Shown piece by piece: positions 34,701-47,121 of a DNA stretch of 64,000 nt. A program made the position numbers and the translations under genes. The DNA comes from Vermamoeba vermiformis (taxonomy: Eukaryota > Tubulinea > Echinamoebida), in the NCBI GenBank assembly GCA_045837725.1, contig JBEWZL010000203.1:1-64000 (forward strand). The letters run 5' to 3'. How positions within the stretch are numbered: position 1 is the stretch's first letter; the number at the start of each line of letters is the position of its first letter. A model generated the notes under the pieces. The model saw only the letters and a list, made by a program, of their open reading frames with translations, was not told the origin of the DNA and did not search any database.

Positions 34701-35748
34701 ATCTGCACATCCAAAATAAAGTTAAAAACTCCTACATTTTCAAATTAATATACATACCACGCCACTTCCTTCATCAACTGCTACATAGTAATACGCATCA
34801 TAATAGATATAAGCCAGATCCGCGCTGAAAAAGTTATCCACAATTTTAACGCTGGATGCGCTTCCAGTAACTCCGGAAAATATTACAGGAGCTTGGGCTG
34901 CTATATAGATCGTATCGCTACTTGATAAGTACGCGCAATCCTTGTTAATGAACAAGTGTCAGTTTTATCTTTTGAATCATTACGATAAGTGATTGATTGA
35001 AAAGAACATTGTAAATATAATTGGCAATTTAATACTTTAATATATTCTTAATATATATTATACTTACTGATATAGTCGAGCACATATAACACCAGCTATT
35101 GTAGCTTCCCAAATTTTCTATCGTGCCGCTTGGATTTGTCAAAGCGAACCGATACACATTTCGATCTCGGCAAATGAATCCTGTATAATAATATTAATAT
35201 TATTCTATCATGTTTACAATAAACGATTCAGGATCCCGAATCTGACGCATACCGTAATTTTTTGCGGGAGCCAAGGTAACTGCGGCAACGGGAGAGGTGT
35301 ATACTTGTTGGGCAGAAGCCACATTATCAGGAGTACCAGTCAGCTGCAAAAGGTTAGTTAATCGAAAATCGAATCCACAACGACAGATGTGACGTGCGAA
35401 TTTATTTTTATTACGGTAAAGTCTAAAAACACTCCAATTGCTTACTATTATGATATAACTTAATTATGATTTATACGTACTCTATAGAGCCCTCCACTGC
35501 CTCCCCAGAAGAATATTTTTTGTCCGGTGGTAGGATCTGTGTAATTTGCAAATGCCGTTAATCCAGCCATTCCACCAATAGTAAACGATGAGCCTATTTG
35601 CTATAGCATATAACGGTATTAATAAACAGAATCAATATAAACGTTGAATGGTACGTACCACCATCCCGCGATCAGCGAGCGTTTGTGCTTCACTGAATGA
35701 GCAGTACTGGCTCAATATGAGCACCAAAACGGCCAGTAAAATGCGCAT
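28785..35748 (-). CDS. Transmembrane RasGAP receptor with PSI and IPT/TIG repeats
   Basis: About 30 exons give roughly 1,600 residues. The start at 35748 encodes a signal peptide (MRILLAVLVLILSQYCS). Exons from 35.6 to about 34.0 kb form Gly/Ser/Tyr-rich strands (IFFWGGSGGLYR, IIRLNSYWQSFGQT) that look like a beta-propeller. Next are about seven Cys-rich PSI modules (e.g. DCLTCQTDQNYCGFC, CSWCGTNLQCF) alternating with six IPT/TIG domains (e.g. VTPNYGYFEGGETIVINGG). One TM (VAGVVVGGSALIAGTVLLI) at about 30.45 kb is followed by RWRKRR. The cytoplasmic part is a canonical RasGAP: ENTIFRQNSISSKM with the Arg finger codon at 29990-29992, then FYSKLVGTKYL, LLFLRYIGPAL and LIAKVLQTLANM. It should speed GTP hydrolysis on a Ras-like GTPase at the plasma membrane. 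The layout recalls plexins, but the GAP is of the ordinary RasGAP type. Confidence 0.83.
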
Positions 35749-36077
35749 CGAACAAGCGAAGGTAAACGATAACCTGTTGTGGCTGTGCGTGCTTCAAATA
35801 ATTATGATTGAATGTCAAAGCGGGGCCCGCGTGTGAAATTTGTTCGTTGTGATTCGATTGGGGAGTCCAATTCCGTTGTTCAACATTATAATTAATATTG
35901 TATATTCAACTGAAGGCTTTGCAAGTGATTACGAATAATCTTTTCCTAACCATTTGTACGAGAAGTTCGTATTTTCTTCGGATCCGTGATTGAATTCAAA
36001 TTCGAAATGCGCCTACTGGATGGTACATACCAAACATGGTAATTGATCAGATCTAATAATTCAAATTTCAATTGATT
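35749..36077. other. Upstream region of the RasGAP receptor
   Basis: AT-rich; presumably the receptor's promoter and 5' UTR. No gene seen. Confidence 0.4.
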
Positions 36078-36560
36078 TCAGAACTCACTGGGAATCATTT
36101 CATCACCATCTCCGCAACTGTCGTGGCAAGTCCACTGTGTGAAAATTAGTATATACTCGCCAAATGCACGTGTAAATAATTGGAGGTAGTCTGGACTGAT
36201 TTTCTGGGTACCAGATTTGCAATCCGACGAAACCGAAAAAATCCAAAAATTGAAACAAAATTTGTGTTGGCCCTGGCAAGAGTCATTATTCATTTAATTG
36301 CGAAGTTTCAATATTTATGGCTCTCTTACTGGATTATTTTTGAGTAGCGTCAGTAAAGAATCTTTCTCAATCGTACACCATTCGAGTTCTTCTTTCTAAA
36401 GCCTTATAATTACCAACAGGTATTTCATAGTCGTGCCAGAGAAGCTAAAAATGAGGCTGTTGTTCTCTGAAACTAAAATTATCACGTTTACAGGGAAGCC
36501 CAAAAATTCTACGACGCTGTTTCTGGCTAGAAATAATTTAAAGTCAGCTGTGAGCACACA
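36078..36560 (-). other. Possible small gene or remnant, unrecognised
   Basis: On the minus strand, three pieces can be chained: a segment around NSLIFSFSGTTMKYL (about 36.42-36.54 kb), KEELEWCTIEKDSLLTLLK (about 36.34-36.40 kb), and a last piece with FTQWTCHDSCGDGDEMIPSEF minus its end (stop at 36078). The second join uses a normal GTAAGAG...CCAG intron. The first would need an intron of only about 18 bp with a stop inside it. The coding look is moderate, there is no domain I know, and the 5' end overlaps the promoter of the plus-strand F-box gene. It may be a decayed gene. Confidence 0.3.
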
Positions 36561-36577
36561 TTGACTTATATTTTGTA

Positions 36578-38291
36578 ATGGATACCTTGCCAGAAGAATT
36601 AAAAGCAGCACTGGCGCTGCATCTGCCTCCGACCTCGATCGTCAAATTTGCACAGTCTTCAAAATCAATTAATGGCGCTTTAAAACAAGAAACTTTTTGG
36701 AAGCAATTATATACACGTGATTATGAACGAAATTCGCGACAAATTACCGCAGGCAACTGGAATTCAATTTACAAACAGACGTATGAATTATTTTATTCTT
36801 TTGAATTTCATATTTTATTTCAACTATCGACTTAATATATATAACACAAATATTACTAATATGCAATTGCTCATTTTTCTAATTTTTTTGGTTTTCTAAT
36901 TAGGATCTCGATCGCGCATTTTTCTAACTTTTTTCCTGCCTTTAGTTATACACAACACATGCAATGGCTGCATCCCAAAGGCCAATTAAATGTTATTCAA
37001 AACGTGAAACTTGGCCATCGAGTCGTTTGTGCTGCATACGATCCAGAAACACGATCAGCGTTTACAGGAGGTTGGGACATGCCCGTTCAAGAATTTAAAA
37101 TAGGAGACGATTACACTATTACACCTTTTGCTAAGTACGAGGTTGGAGGGACTGCAGAGGCCACAGAGTATTGGTGTAAGTGAGCTAGCAGATTTGTAAC
37201 AAATTCGTTACACTTAGTCTGAATAGTAAATAATATGAATATTAATAACATTTTATAGCTGCATTTTCTGGCTCTTGTTCGCTCGCATTTAGCGATCGAA
37301 TTCTAATGACGGGACTTTACAGTGGTACGTCAATTGTAAAAATGCCTATCTCTCTTTAATTAATTGCTAATATCGTGATATTAATAGGCGAATTATTGAT
37401 ATTCGATCGCAATGAAAAGACTTTGCTGCGAAGATTATCGAAAAAAGATGTTCCTGGTACTCACGAGCTCAGATCCATCCAATTTGACAATGAAAAAATC
37501 ATTTGTCCTTCAGAAGACCGTCATCTCAAGGTACAAATATCTTCATATATAGACATTATAAGCTTACATGTTTTATTAATAGGTTTGGGACACAGAGACG
37601 GGAACGCTGTTACAGCACTTTAAAGATCCGGATAACGGCAAGTGTTGGATAGCAAAGTTCGACAATGCCTCGCATATGTGTTTATATGGCAATTCTGCGT
37701 CTAAAGCAGTCGCGGTTGATATGCGCACTTGGACTGCTGTGAAGAGCTGGACTACTGGTGCGACGGGCGAAGGAGTCAAGTCCCTGCAATTCGATGGCGA
37801 GAAAATATTATGCGGAACTATGTCTGGTAAGATGATCATGAGACGGTCTTAAGACAGTCTTATTATCTAGCAATTAGAGTGTTAGCGGATCCAGATCGAA
37901 CATCACTTTTTTTCGTTACAAAATTTTTGCTAACTTGAGTTTGATTATAGGAAGTGTTCATATGTTCGATTGGAATTCCACTAGTCTATTCGAATACTGG
38001 AATGTAAAGGGCTTGAACTACGTAGAGGACGTATACTTCGATCCGTTTAAAATAGTCACTGCAGACTTCCATTTCATTCACGTATTTGACCCAAAAACAT
38101 ATCAACTGCTTAATAAGTCACCACTGAGGGAGGCCAGAAACGTGTCCATTCAACCTGAATACACCGTCGTTGGTTACTCACAAGATCTTGCAGTCTTGTC
38201 TATGAAAATCGATGAAAATGCTGGAGAAGAGCAAAAGAACGACGAAGAGCCCGATAATGAACCGCAGAGTGACGAAGACGACTTGTTTTAA
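36578..38291 (+). CDS. F-box/WD40-repeat protein
   Basis: Seven exons (36578-36780, 36946-37175, 37259-37324, 37388-37530, 37583-37826, 37951-38291, with all joins in frame) give about 405 residues. The F-box lies at residues 1-45: MDTLPEELKAALALHLPP, IVKFAQSSKSI, ETFWKQLYTRDY. Four to six WD40-like blades follow, with endings such as RSAFTGGWDMPVQEF, RHLKVWDTETGTLL and GSVHMFDWN. The tail is strongly acidic (DEEPDNEPQSDEDDLF). By family, the F-box binds Skp1 in an SCF ubiquitin ligase and the propeller binds the substrate; the substrate is unknown. The first ATG opens the F-box directly, so the start is likely correct. Confidence 0.85.
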
Positions 38292-38427
38292 TAAAGAAAG
38301 CAGCATCCGTTTAAAAATTTGAACTCCGTTACTTTAAAGTATTTATAGGTCGTAAAAACTTGAAATGGCTCAAATACATATAATTATCAAACCTTGAGTT
38401 TAATGTCAAAGGGAAACAGTTTCCATT

Positions 38428-39922
38428 TTAGGCCTCGAACTCTTTCGGATCGGGCGACAAAAATACCTTTCCTTTGACCTTTTGCTTAGACTCTAATGCT
38501 CTCTGATAATCTTCAAAGGAAAATACGCCGAATACAGGCACCGATAACTTCTTCGTTGCGAACAGTTCTTTCAGTTCGTTATGGATCTCCTTAATTCTCT
38601 TGGGGTCGGCGTAGTCGTACCATTTATCTTCCCAAAATCCTAATTTAACAATTTATTAATATAAGCGGACATAATTATCGGAAATTAAGGTTTGAAATGT
38701 AAATGGGAAGTAAAACGTACCAGCAATAGTCTGCATCTTGAACAAGGTCTGATGCGCGCTGATCTTGATCTCGTTGCCTGCCATAATAGAAAACACGAGC
38801 ACCTTGCCGCGTTCAGCCAAGCAATTCAGAATTAGTTCAGTTGTAGGTGAACCAACCGGATCAATGGCTGAGAACAAATCAGCAGTCAGTCGTCACGTTA
38901 AATCGTAAAGGAATGATTCAATATATATAACATTATATAATCAGTAGCATTTTAACAGAGTTAGCGTACGTATAAACAGCAATCATATGCTGATGGAAAT
39001 TTCGTGCGGTCAAACTTTGGTCAAATGGCTCGTTTGTACTTACCGTAATTAGCTCCTTTGCCATTAGTCAGCTTCTTTACTTGCTCGATAACCTTGTCGT
39101 CGTTCTTATTATTCGCAACAATGACGTTGATGTCACCGTACTTTTTCTTCAGCTCTTCGGCGGATTCGTCTTTGCGAACTAAGTTGATAAGCTTGAAACC
39201 TTTGACCCTATTACTTGTTATTAATACATTGTATTGATAAAATTATGTGCTTACTTGGAGAGCTGAATAACGAGATTTCCGAGGACAGAGTTTGCTGCGG
39301 ATTGCAGAACCCAATCGTTTGGCGTGACTCGCAATTCATCTGTTTTGCAATCACTATAAATAATAATCCGAAAATATAAAGGAATGAAGCCAAGCCATAC
39401 CAAACAGCATTACATAAGCGGCGACCGGATTCACGAAGAATTGGCCTGCGACCATGTTGGAAATGCGCTCATCTTCCAGCGATACTACGCGAGTAAAAGG
39501 TTTCTTGATAACAACGTATTCGCTCCAAACGCCTAGAGTAAGGATTAGGTTAGATCTTTCGTGACTTTGCGATCTGATCGAAATTTACCTTTGCCGGAGA
39601 AAGCCACGCGCTGGCCTTGCTTAAGTTCAGATACGCCAGAGCCTACTTCGTGGATAATTCCGACTCCTTCGTTACCTGGTACAGCAGGAAGCTTTGGTTT
39701 TTCGATCCCGTACATTCCTGCAAGAAAAAATCATTACACAAATGAAAGAAAGGTTAATTACTTACCCTTAATGAAGAACTCTACAGAAGGATGGATTGGA
39801 GAAGCAATTAATTTGATTACAATTTCATCGGCGCCAGCTTTTGGGATCGAGGCTTCTTTCTTGAGCTGAAGAACCTTTTGTGGGTCTCCAAACTCGGTAA
39901 ATTCTAATTTTCTGTATGACAT
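38428..39922 (-). CDS. MECR-like medium-chain reductase (trans-2-enoyl-CoA/ACP reductase type)
   Basis: About seven exons encode about 350 residues of the medium-chain dehydrogenase/reductase superfamily. The start [20 protein letters not shown] is followed by [27 protein letters not shown] and [16 protein letters not shown] (N-terminal catalytic fold). The nucleotide fold shows [19 protein letters not shown] and [18 protein letters not shown] near the C-terminus matches the family block of MECR/Etr1, mitochondrial NADPH-dependent enoyl reductases of type II fatty acid synthesis. No zinc-binding residues stand out, as expected for this branch. An in-frame ATG 34 codons upstream (to 40024) would add a possible targeting sequence, so the true start may be there. 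Stop at 38428-38430. Confidence 0.78.
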
Positions 39923-40285
39923 GATGAGTTGTTTATATGAGGCCTTAAGGTTAGAGATTAAAAGAGAGTGTAAGACTTTGTGTTTTATATTTTGAAAGGA
40001 GATGCAGTTTTCATGGAGAAACACGGTGATTAAAAATTATAAGAACTTTACCATAATTATTGCGATATATCGTATGATCGACTTCGGACTACGGCACTTT
40101 GTTTGGCTCTCACCAAAAATTCATAAAATTAAAGTCGCTCAAGAGATCTCCTCCTGTCACCCTCTTTGCTAAATAACAAGGCCATTAAATCACTAAAATA
40201 TAACCAGCGAATATTTGTCATCGAGTAACAGTTGTGGTCACCTATTTACTAACTAAACTACAATTACAAAGTTATTAGTTCTAAC
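39923..40285. other. Intergenic gap between the reductase and M43 genes
   Basis: About 360 bp with no separate gene. It includes the possible upstream N-terminal extension of the reductase (to 40024). Confidence 0.4.
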
Positions 40286-42600
40286 TTAGGCGGTGATCGA
40301 AGGGAAAGTTTGTTGAATGTAACATCTCATGCGAGAGCGCTGTTGAGTAGTGAATTGATTGCGGCAATTTTGAGGTGCGTAGCCCATCAAGTTACGGAAC
40401 GGAGTGGCGCCAAAAGCTACATTTGTGCAATCGCGAGTACCTGGATCTTGGCACATGTTGTTGTTAGGAGTCGCGCGAGTATCAGAACAGAAGTCACCTA
40501 CAATAAGATATAAGAATACAATATAAAGCGAAACATTATTTTCAATGAAGACTGGTGCCAGATCTGCTACATACCGTTCCTATCGGCAGTGGTACGAGCG
40601 ACAGGTTCAAAGCAAGGATTGCCGCAGCCCCAAGCGCTTCCTTGGAACGTGTGCCACAAGCCTAACACAGAGTCAATACGACCTCATATGATTTACTAAA
40701 TAAGGAAAAACATACCAAACACGTGACCCATCTCGTGTGCAATGGTGTTGAAATTTCGACTGACAACACCAGGACGAACAGCCATGACGAGATTGATGGT
40801 GGGATTGCGAGTCCAAGGGAAGCGTGCTTCACCGTTGATGATGCCATTGGCAGTGCTGGGGTATTGGACGACGAAAATGTCGATGTTGCGAGGTTGAGCA
40901 AGTCCTGCAAAAAACAAGATCAGACCACGAAAGTTCTAGGCATATATTTCACACGATCTTGTACCTCTGTTTGAGTTGTACTGGCTCCACAAATTGTAGT
41001 ACACGTTGCTGTCTCTCATCGTGTAGAAGTTCGAGTTTCTGATGCGACGAGTTTCGCGGGTCACGAAGCGAATGTTAGTGGGACGGAAAACGTCGTTCAA
41101 AACGGCCAACTAAAGGGGTCGCTATTAATATTGCGAAGCTAATTAAGTTATATCGTGGTGGCGTACTGAATCAGGAATGGAAAAACCACTGATCGCGTCG
41201 ACAGGTTGCGAGCCATCAGTCTGCGAGAGAATATGCCACACAATGCCAATTGTCCACTGTTGAGTAGAGCTTGCGTAGCGGTCACTAACCATGCAATTAG
41301 CTTTTGTAGAAAACACAATATTGTTCATACCGAGTGGTCGGATTATCGCAGGCCAAAACACCATAAGGAGCACAAGTGGCTTGTTCAACAGAACGGTGTT
41401 TTTGTTCCTCGAAATGTTGTTCCATATGTCGGTGGTAGTAGTGATCAGTACCACAGCTCTCAGCGGTGTTGTTCATACGTCCTGCCAAGACTTTCAGATC
41501 CTAAAACCCAACCTTCGTAAAATCATTTTTTACGCACCTCCGTTGCGAGCCATTTTCTCGGCACGATAGAACTCGATAGAATTGTACGTGTAAAGCGAGA
41601 GGCCTAGAAAAACAGCACAGATAAGAATCAAGATTGTAAGTGACACGTGTCATTTTTGACGTACCAACATTTTCATCACGGATTGGATCGTAGCGAGACA
41701 TATCGAGCAATCCATGGTCTTCAAGCACATTGCTGACTTGGAACACTGAATTGGGCGTCAATCTAAAAATTAACGAGGGTTAGGGTTAATTTTGAAATTG
41801 ACGTGGAAGCTTCGTTTATGTTACGTACAAGAACAAACCCTTTCTGAATCTAACAATGCCATGGCCATAGACTCTAGGATTAGACTCGAATTGAATAGTA
41901 TTATAGTGGTCCGTATCAAATTCAAAGGTGCATTGTTCCGCCTAGTTCGGCGGCGCAGGAGCGGATGTGGACCTCTTCAGCTTTGAATTGGTCTTTAACG
42001 ATAAGATTGGCGTTGTCTAATGTGACCTTGGTAGTATCAATATTATCAACTGCAAAGATGCCGTTGCTAAATTTGGCTTCGTTAGCATGAACGAGATCCA
42101 AATGTAAGGGAACCACCAAATTCGCTGATTATCAATTAGTACTGCATATAAAGAATTGTTTGTACATGATTATTACTTACAAGCATCAAGAAGGACGTTT
42201 AAATCGGTTGATAGACGAAATGGGTTCAAAACGTCATTCACGTCACATCTGCAGAAAAATCGAGTGAATAATTAAATCTAATACGATACTCCAAAAATTA
42301 AAATGAAATTCAATATATGTTTTGACTCTATTCAATTATTTGAATGACATCAACGTTGGAATTAATTAAATACAACCTCAACTTACCGTTTCTCGCCAGA
42401 TTCGCTGAGAACAAAGCAAGACCAATTGTTGAAATTATAGATATCTGATGACATGCCAACCCATCTATTAAATAACAATTAATTTGACCGTTGTTGGTAA
42501 ACAGATGAACCTACTTGAACTGGATTGTGCTGCGTGGGACTTCTGCGAGAACCAAAGCGGTTCCAAGGACGGCCAATAATAAGACACTAGTGGCTCTCAT
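40286..42600 (-). CDS. Secreted M43-family metzincin metallopeptidase
   Basis: About ten exons. MRATSVLLLAVLGTALVLA at 42600 is a signal peptide. A propeptide/N-terminal region follows, with CSCAAEL-like Cys and a segment AEQCTFEFDTDHYNTIQF. The catalytic domain carries the extended zinc motif HEMGHVFGLWH (HExxHxxGxxH), made by joining exons across an intron near 40.70 kb, with the HEMGH codons at about 40.72-40.74 kb. A Met-turn, NLMGYAPQNC, lies near 40.37 kb. This is the pattern of M43 (cytophagalysin/pappalysin) peptidases, which are secreted zinc proteases. Near 41.95 kb the frame changes, and only a short intron (31 or 58 bp) with a weak donor explains it. The last residues are FTTQQRSRMRCYIQQTFPSI. 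It probably acts outside the cell or in digestive vacuoles. Confidence 0.8.
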
Positions 42601-43014
42601 ATTGAACGACTGAAAAAACTTAATTGAACTGACGCTTGATTGAATTTACATTACAGGAGGGGGGATACAAACATTACCCGAACAGAGCCCCGAGAACGAT
42701 GGGTGTGAGGGATTACGTAAAAACAAACCCCGGAACTTGTAATGTATGGTTTTGAAAAAAGTTGACATTCGCCGGATCCCAAAAATCTCAAATTCACATT
42801 GCAGCAAATCAACAGGCAGTATATATCTAAACTTGATGGCATATCGTTATGCTATACATCAGCTTAAGAATCGTTACTGTAACTTGAGTTTCTCGTCGCG
42901 GAAATTTCAGGCGTCAGATCCAATCAAATTTTTTCCTTCTTGCGCAGTGTAAGCTAAAATCTATTTACATTTAATTATGATACAGCTCTATTAGGATCAC
43001 TTGTCCTAATGCAA
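42601..43014. other. Intergenic region with a GC-rich inverted repeat
   Basis: No gene. A perfect 9-bp inverted repeat, TACATTACA at 42647-42655 and TGTAATGTA at 42738-42746, encloses a G-run (42656-42664) and a C-run (42728-42731) that could extend the stem. The stem-loop would lie about 50-150 bp upstream of the M43 start, perhaps in its 5' UTR. Confidence 0.4.
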
Positions 43015-46000
43015 TCATCGTCTATGATCTTTCGTGCGAGATTTGTTTTGGTCCTTGATCTCCTCCCCAGCGTTGTTATTATTACTCGGAGTATTTTTCT
43101 TATTACTTTCGGTCTCAGGATAAGTCGCCAATCTCTTTTTTTTGAACCACCGCGCGACTTCTTTAATAGCGCTGTTCTTAGGGAACAAGCGGTGCAGCAG
43201 ATCCAGATGCGAATTTTCAGTCTTCGTATTATCAATTGTATATGCGCCATCAAAAGTCGTTTCATATAATTTTTTAGCTTCTTTGACGCATAATGACGGG
43301 TCTGTGGAGGTAATATTGACTGGCGGGGCAGTGCCATTGGTATTATTGTTGTTATTCACTCCGCTGTTGAACACGCCCTAGCAAGACAATCAAGTCAATA
43401 CTTTGCAAAAATTTATCGATTTTCCTAATTTGGATATGTAATATTAAGTGAGATAAAGTTTTCAATAATCAGCGCTAAAAAGAGTGGTTTTTTAAGTAAA
43501 AAAATTATAGCGAACCAACGACTTGACGCGACATTTCCTAATATGGTAATGCTCTAAAAATAACTTACGACCATGTCACCAATAGTAGGTCCCAAGAGCC
43601 AAATGCGGGCAGGTTCAGTGTGCTTTGAAACTTTTTTCTCGGTGACTGACAGACGATACGCTTCCTGCCACGACTTCAATGCCTCTTCGCGCTCCTCGCC
43701 GAGCCACTTCGCAATGCCGTCCCAAAAATAGATGCGCGAGTGGACTGGACGTGACGCGGCTTGAATGGCCGCTGTCAGATCTGTGCGCGCTTGCCAGATC
43801 TGGCGTTGTTGGAGGGCCAGCAGTGCTCGCCAAAATAGACTCACCTGCAAATATGATCGATATATTAGCACTCATCGCGCATAGTACTTTAAAGAAATTA
43901 TGACTAATACAATATTTTGACCAAATTTTTCACGCGGAAAAAGTTTGCAGAAATTTCACAGTTGTTGTTATAATATAATAGTAGTAAAATTTTCTATTAG
44001 ATAATGATGTTACCTCATCCGGTCGCAAGTTGACAGCCTTGTCCAAGTCATTTGCAGTGTTGTCCCATTGTTCGAGCTCGTAATTAACGGCAGCGCGCCA
44101 GACATAGTGCCCGGCCCAATTAGGCAATAACTTAATCGACTCTGAAAAATCTGCAATGGCACTGTCGTAGCGTTCGAGACCAAAGTAAATTATTCCGCGG
44201 AACTGGTAATGGAAAGAATTGCTTGGCGCCAATTTGATCGCTTGATCGATGTCCTGCAAAGCCTCTTTGTTCCGCTTCAAATGACTGTGCATTATTCCGC
44301 GCCACGCGTAGTCGATGTCATCACCTGCCAAAAATGGAAAAAAGTCATTAGTAACAGCAAAACTTTCACGGCCGTGAAAAAATTGTTTGACACGTGTCAA
44401 ATGTCAACTTCGGCAACAAAATCGTAAGGATAGTTTCTCGAATTAAAGACGAAATTTCAATGTAATTACAGGTGCCACGTACCAGTCATTTTGACGGCAG
44501 CTTCAAAGTCAGCCATGGCCTCGACACATTCTTGTCGGTCACGGCGAATTCTGCCGCGCCAATGCAAGTAGTCGGAATTCGTGGCGTCGAGCTCCACTGC
44601 TTTGTTCATGTCTGACAGCGCTTCGTCCGTGTTGCCGCGATGACTAAATATGGAAAAAGAAAAACATTAGCACTCATCTCGTTTGTTAATCATTATTGTC
44701 CCAGCTATATATTGTACATCGATACATAAATCAGTGTTTTAAGATTAAATAATCTATATTTAGATATTGCAAGCTTGCAGAAGCTAAAAAAAGATCTTGT
44801 TCCAATGTCCAAATTAAAATTTTCACGAGTTAAAAAACGTTGTGCACGATATAGTTGTAATTGTACGTTATAACTAGGACATATATGCATATAAATATGT
44901 ATATGATATTATATTATAAGGAGCGTTACCTATGCAATCGACCACGTGAACAATAGTACTCGGCGTTGTTGGGCTCAATTTCAATGGCCCGATCCAAGTT
45001 GGCAATGGCCTGCGCGTAGTCTTTCATCTCTTTGAACACCAAGCCGCGACAAAAATGGTAAATAGCTATTTCAGGCTCGAGTTCCACGGCCAAATTGAAA
45101 TCGTCTAACGCGTCGGAGAATCTTCCGTCCTCGCGGGCCCAGTTCCCACGGATTCTATAAAAGGAAGAATTGTGGGGTTCGAGCGTTATGGCCTCGTCTG
45201 CGTCCATTTTGGCCGCGTCATTTTGTTTCAATTTTCTGAAGACACTTGCTCGGCGCATTAACAGCCCGCCAGTGCTGACATCTTTGTTTTTATTCTTCTT
45301 TTCTAAATTAGGAATGTGTTAGAGGGGAATATGAACGATATTGTTTTTAACGCGAGATACACGCGCTGAAGCTTTGCAAAAATTTTACGAAAGAGATTGT
45401 AACCGGAGATTACCGATAAAATTGTCTAGTTATTACATGACGCTTAAGAAAGTATATAATAATACTATTATAATGCTTTAATAATCGTTTAAATAATGAT
45501 CAGTTATAAATAACAAAAATAAATCAATTGTTTTAAGAGTTCGGATTTTTCATCCGCTCGACTAGTGATTCAATTATCTATTATTGCACGCAAGGTCATG
45601 TAATGTGATCTTATAATAAGCTAAAAATAGAACTAGCGCTTTAATCGATGCATTTCTAAGTCGGATCTGGCTTACCTGCTTTAAGTTGTAACGCTTTGGT
45701 CAGATCTTCTAAAGCAGTTTGATAATGCTTTAACTCCATATATACTAATGCACGACTATAATAGGAACGTTAATATTTCATAATAAGCATTAGAATCCGG
45801 TTCTCAAAGTTAGATCTGCTCGTGGATCTGGATGTACTTACGAGACGTAACTTTCGCAATCATTAGGTTTGGATTTTAAGGCCTTATTTGAAGGCGTTAG
45901 TCTTTTAGTAGTATCTTCATATACTTTTCTCCAATCTCTTTGACTATACAAACATAAAATCGTTAATTGTTTTTGCAGGCATCGGATGTACCACGAAATT

Positions 46001-46668
46001 TAGCTTAAAATGGCAAATTAATCGAGAAACTAAGTATATACCGTTTATATATATGAACTAGATCGCTTAGATGATATTTATATTAAATTTGAGTCCTCAT
46101 AAAACGAAATTTATGCGTGTATGTCGGATCTAGTTTCCGAAGAACAGAATCTTAAAGTAAATGTTGATTATATAAGAGAGCTTATTTAATATTACGTACC
46201 TTGAATAGTTAATTTTTATCTTAAAGTCCTTTGCCACTAAACGGGCCCAAAGTTTCGGTGAATCCGCAATCTGTCTCCATTTTGAAGATACTCGTGATAG
46301 CAATACCTGATGCAAGGTAAAATAAATTAAGTATGACTATCTAACATTGATTTATTATGAAAATACTGTCATGAAGTAATTTCAATGCTAAATCCAAATT
46401 TAAAAAATTCAAATTTATCCGTCAAATTACTTACGAGTTCTTTTGCCTCCATAAACGTGAATATTATTCCCAATACTTCATTAGGCATCTGAATTAAATA
46501 AGGAATAACGACAATCGGCTCTTTCTTTTTAGATTTTGACTTTGGCTTTTTTTCTTTTTTCTTAATGGTCAGTTTGAACGAAGAAGACTTCTTAATTCCC
46601 TTCTTTTGGGCAACGGAATCATCTTCCGCGTCTTTTTCTTTTTGTTTATGCCCGTCGTTGTCTTCCAT
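43015..46668 (-). CDS. F-box/TPR-repeat protein
   Basis: About nine to ten exons. The start at 46668 gives MEDNDGHKQKEKDAEDD and a Lys-rich basic stretch (KKKEKKPKSKSKKKEP), then an F-box split by an intron: QMPNEVLGIIFTFMEAKEL joined to VLLSRVSSKWRQIADSPKLW. Eight or so TPR units follow, for example RALVYMELKHYQTALEDL, NSSFYRIRGNWAREDGRFSD, NAEYYCSRGRLHR and FHYQFRGIIYFGLERYDSA, each 34 residues with the usual small/large pattern. The C-terminal 120 residues are Asn-rich then Lys-rich (NSGVNNNNNTNGT), with the stop at 43015-43017. The likely job is an SCF substrate receptor with a TPR target-binding arm. The basic stretch may be a nuclear localisation signal. Confidence 0.82.
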
Positions 46669-47121
46669 CGTTAAATTAAATAATAATGATTTCAATTCAC
46701 AAAAACAAACTCATCGTGGAAGAGCGTAAAGATAATGAATTAAGTTTATGTTCTTCCACCTATTTTGGCTTCTTCTATACCCTTTTTGTACGGATCCTTA
46801 CTTTTGTTAAGGTTGCAGATCGAGTGGAGTGAACAGAATTAACATGATTCAAATCTACCGGCGTTATGTATCTATCCAAGTAATAAATCATGGCAGTTAA
46901 AGGTATTTGAGCTCGATGTATTGTCCGCTTTACAAATTACCTAAAAAGGAAAATTGCTTTTGGGAGTGGATCCATAGACTTTAATAAGACGTACTCCAAA
47001 TATTGTACTTATTCCATAAATACTTTGATATGGTAACTAATCAATTGATATTTACAATAAATTTTACAATATTATAAAGAATTACATAGCTCGTTTGTAC
47101 AAAGGGTTTCTTCATTTTCGC
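46669..47121. other. Intergenic stretch
   Basis: About 450 bp, AT-rich, between two same-strand genes. No supported ORF or RNA. Confidence 0.4.

Noticed and set aside
28785-35748. Calling the receptor a true plexin
   Set aside because: The GAP has the ordinary RasGAP blocks (TIFRQNS, FYSKLVG, FLRYIGPA), there is no visible Rho-binding insert, and the propeller is not clearly a Sema domain.
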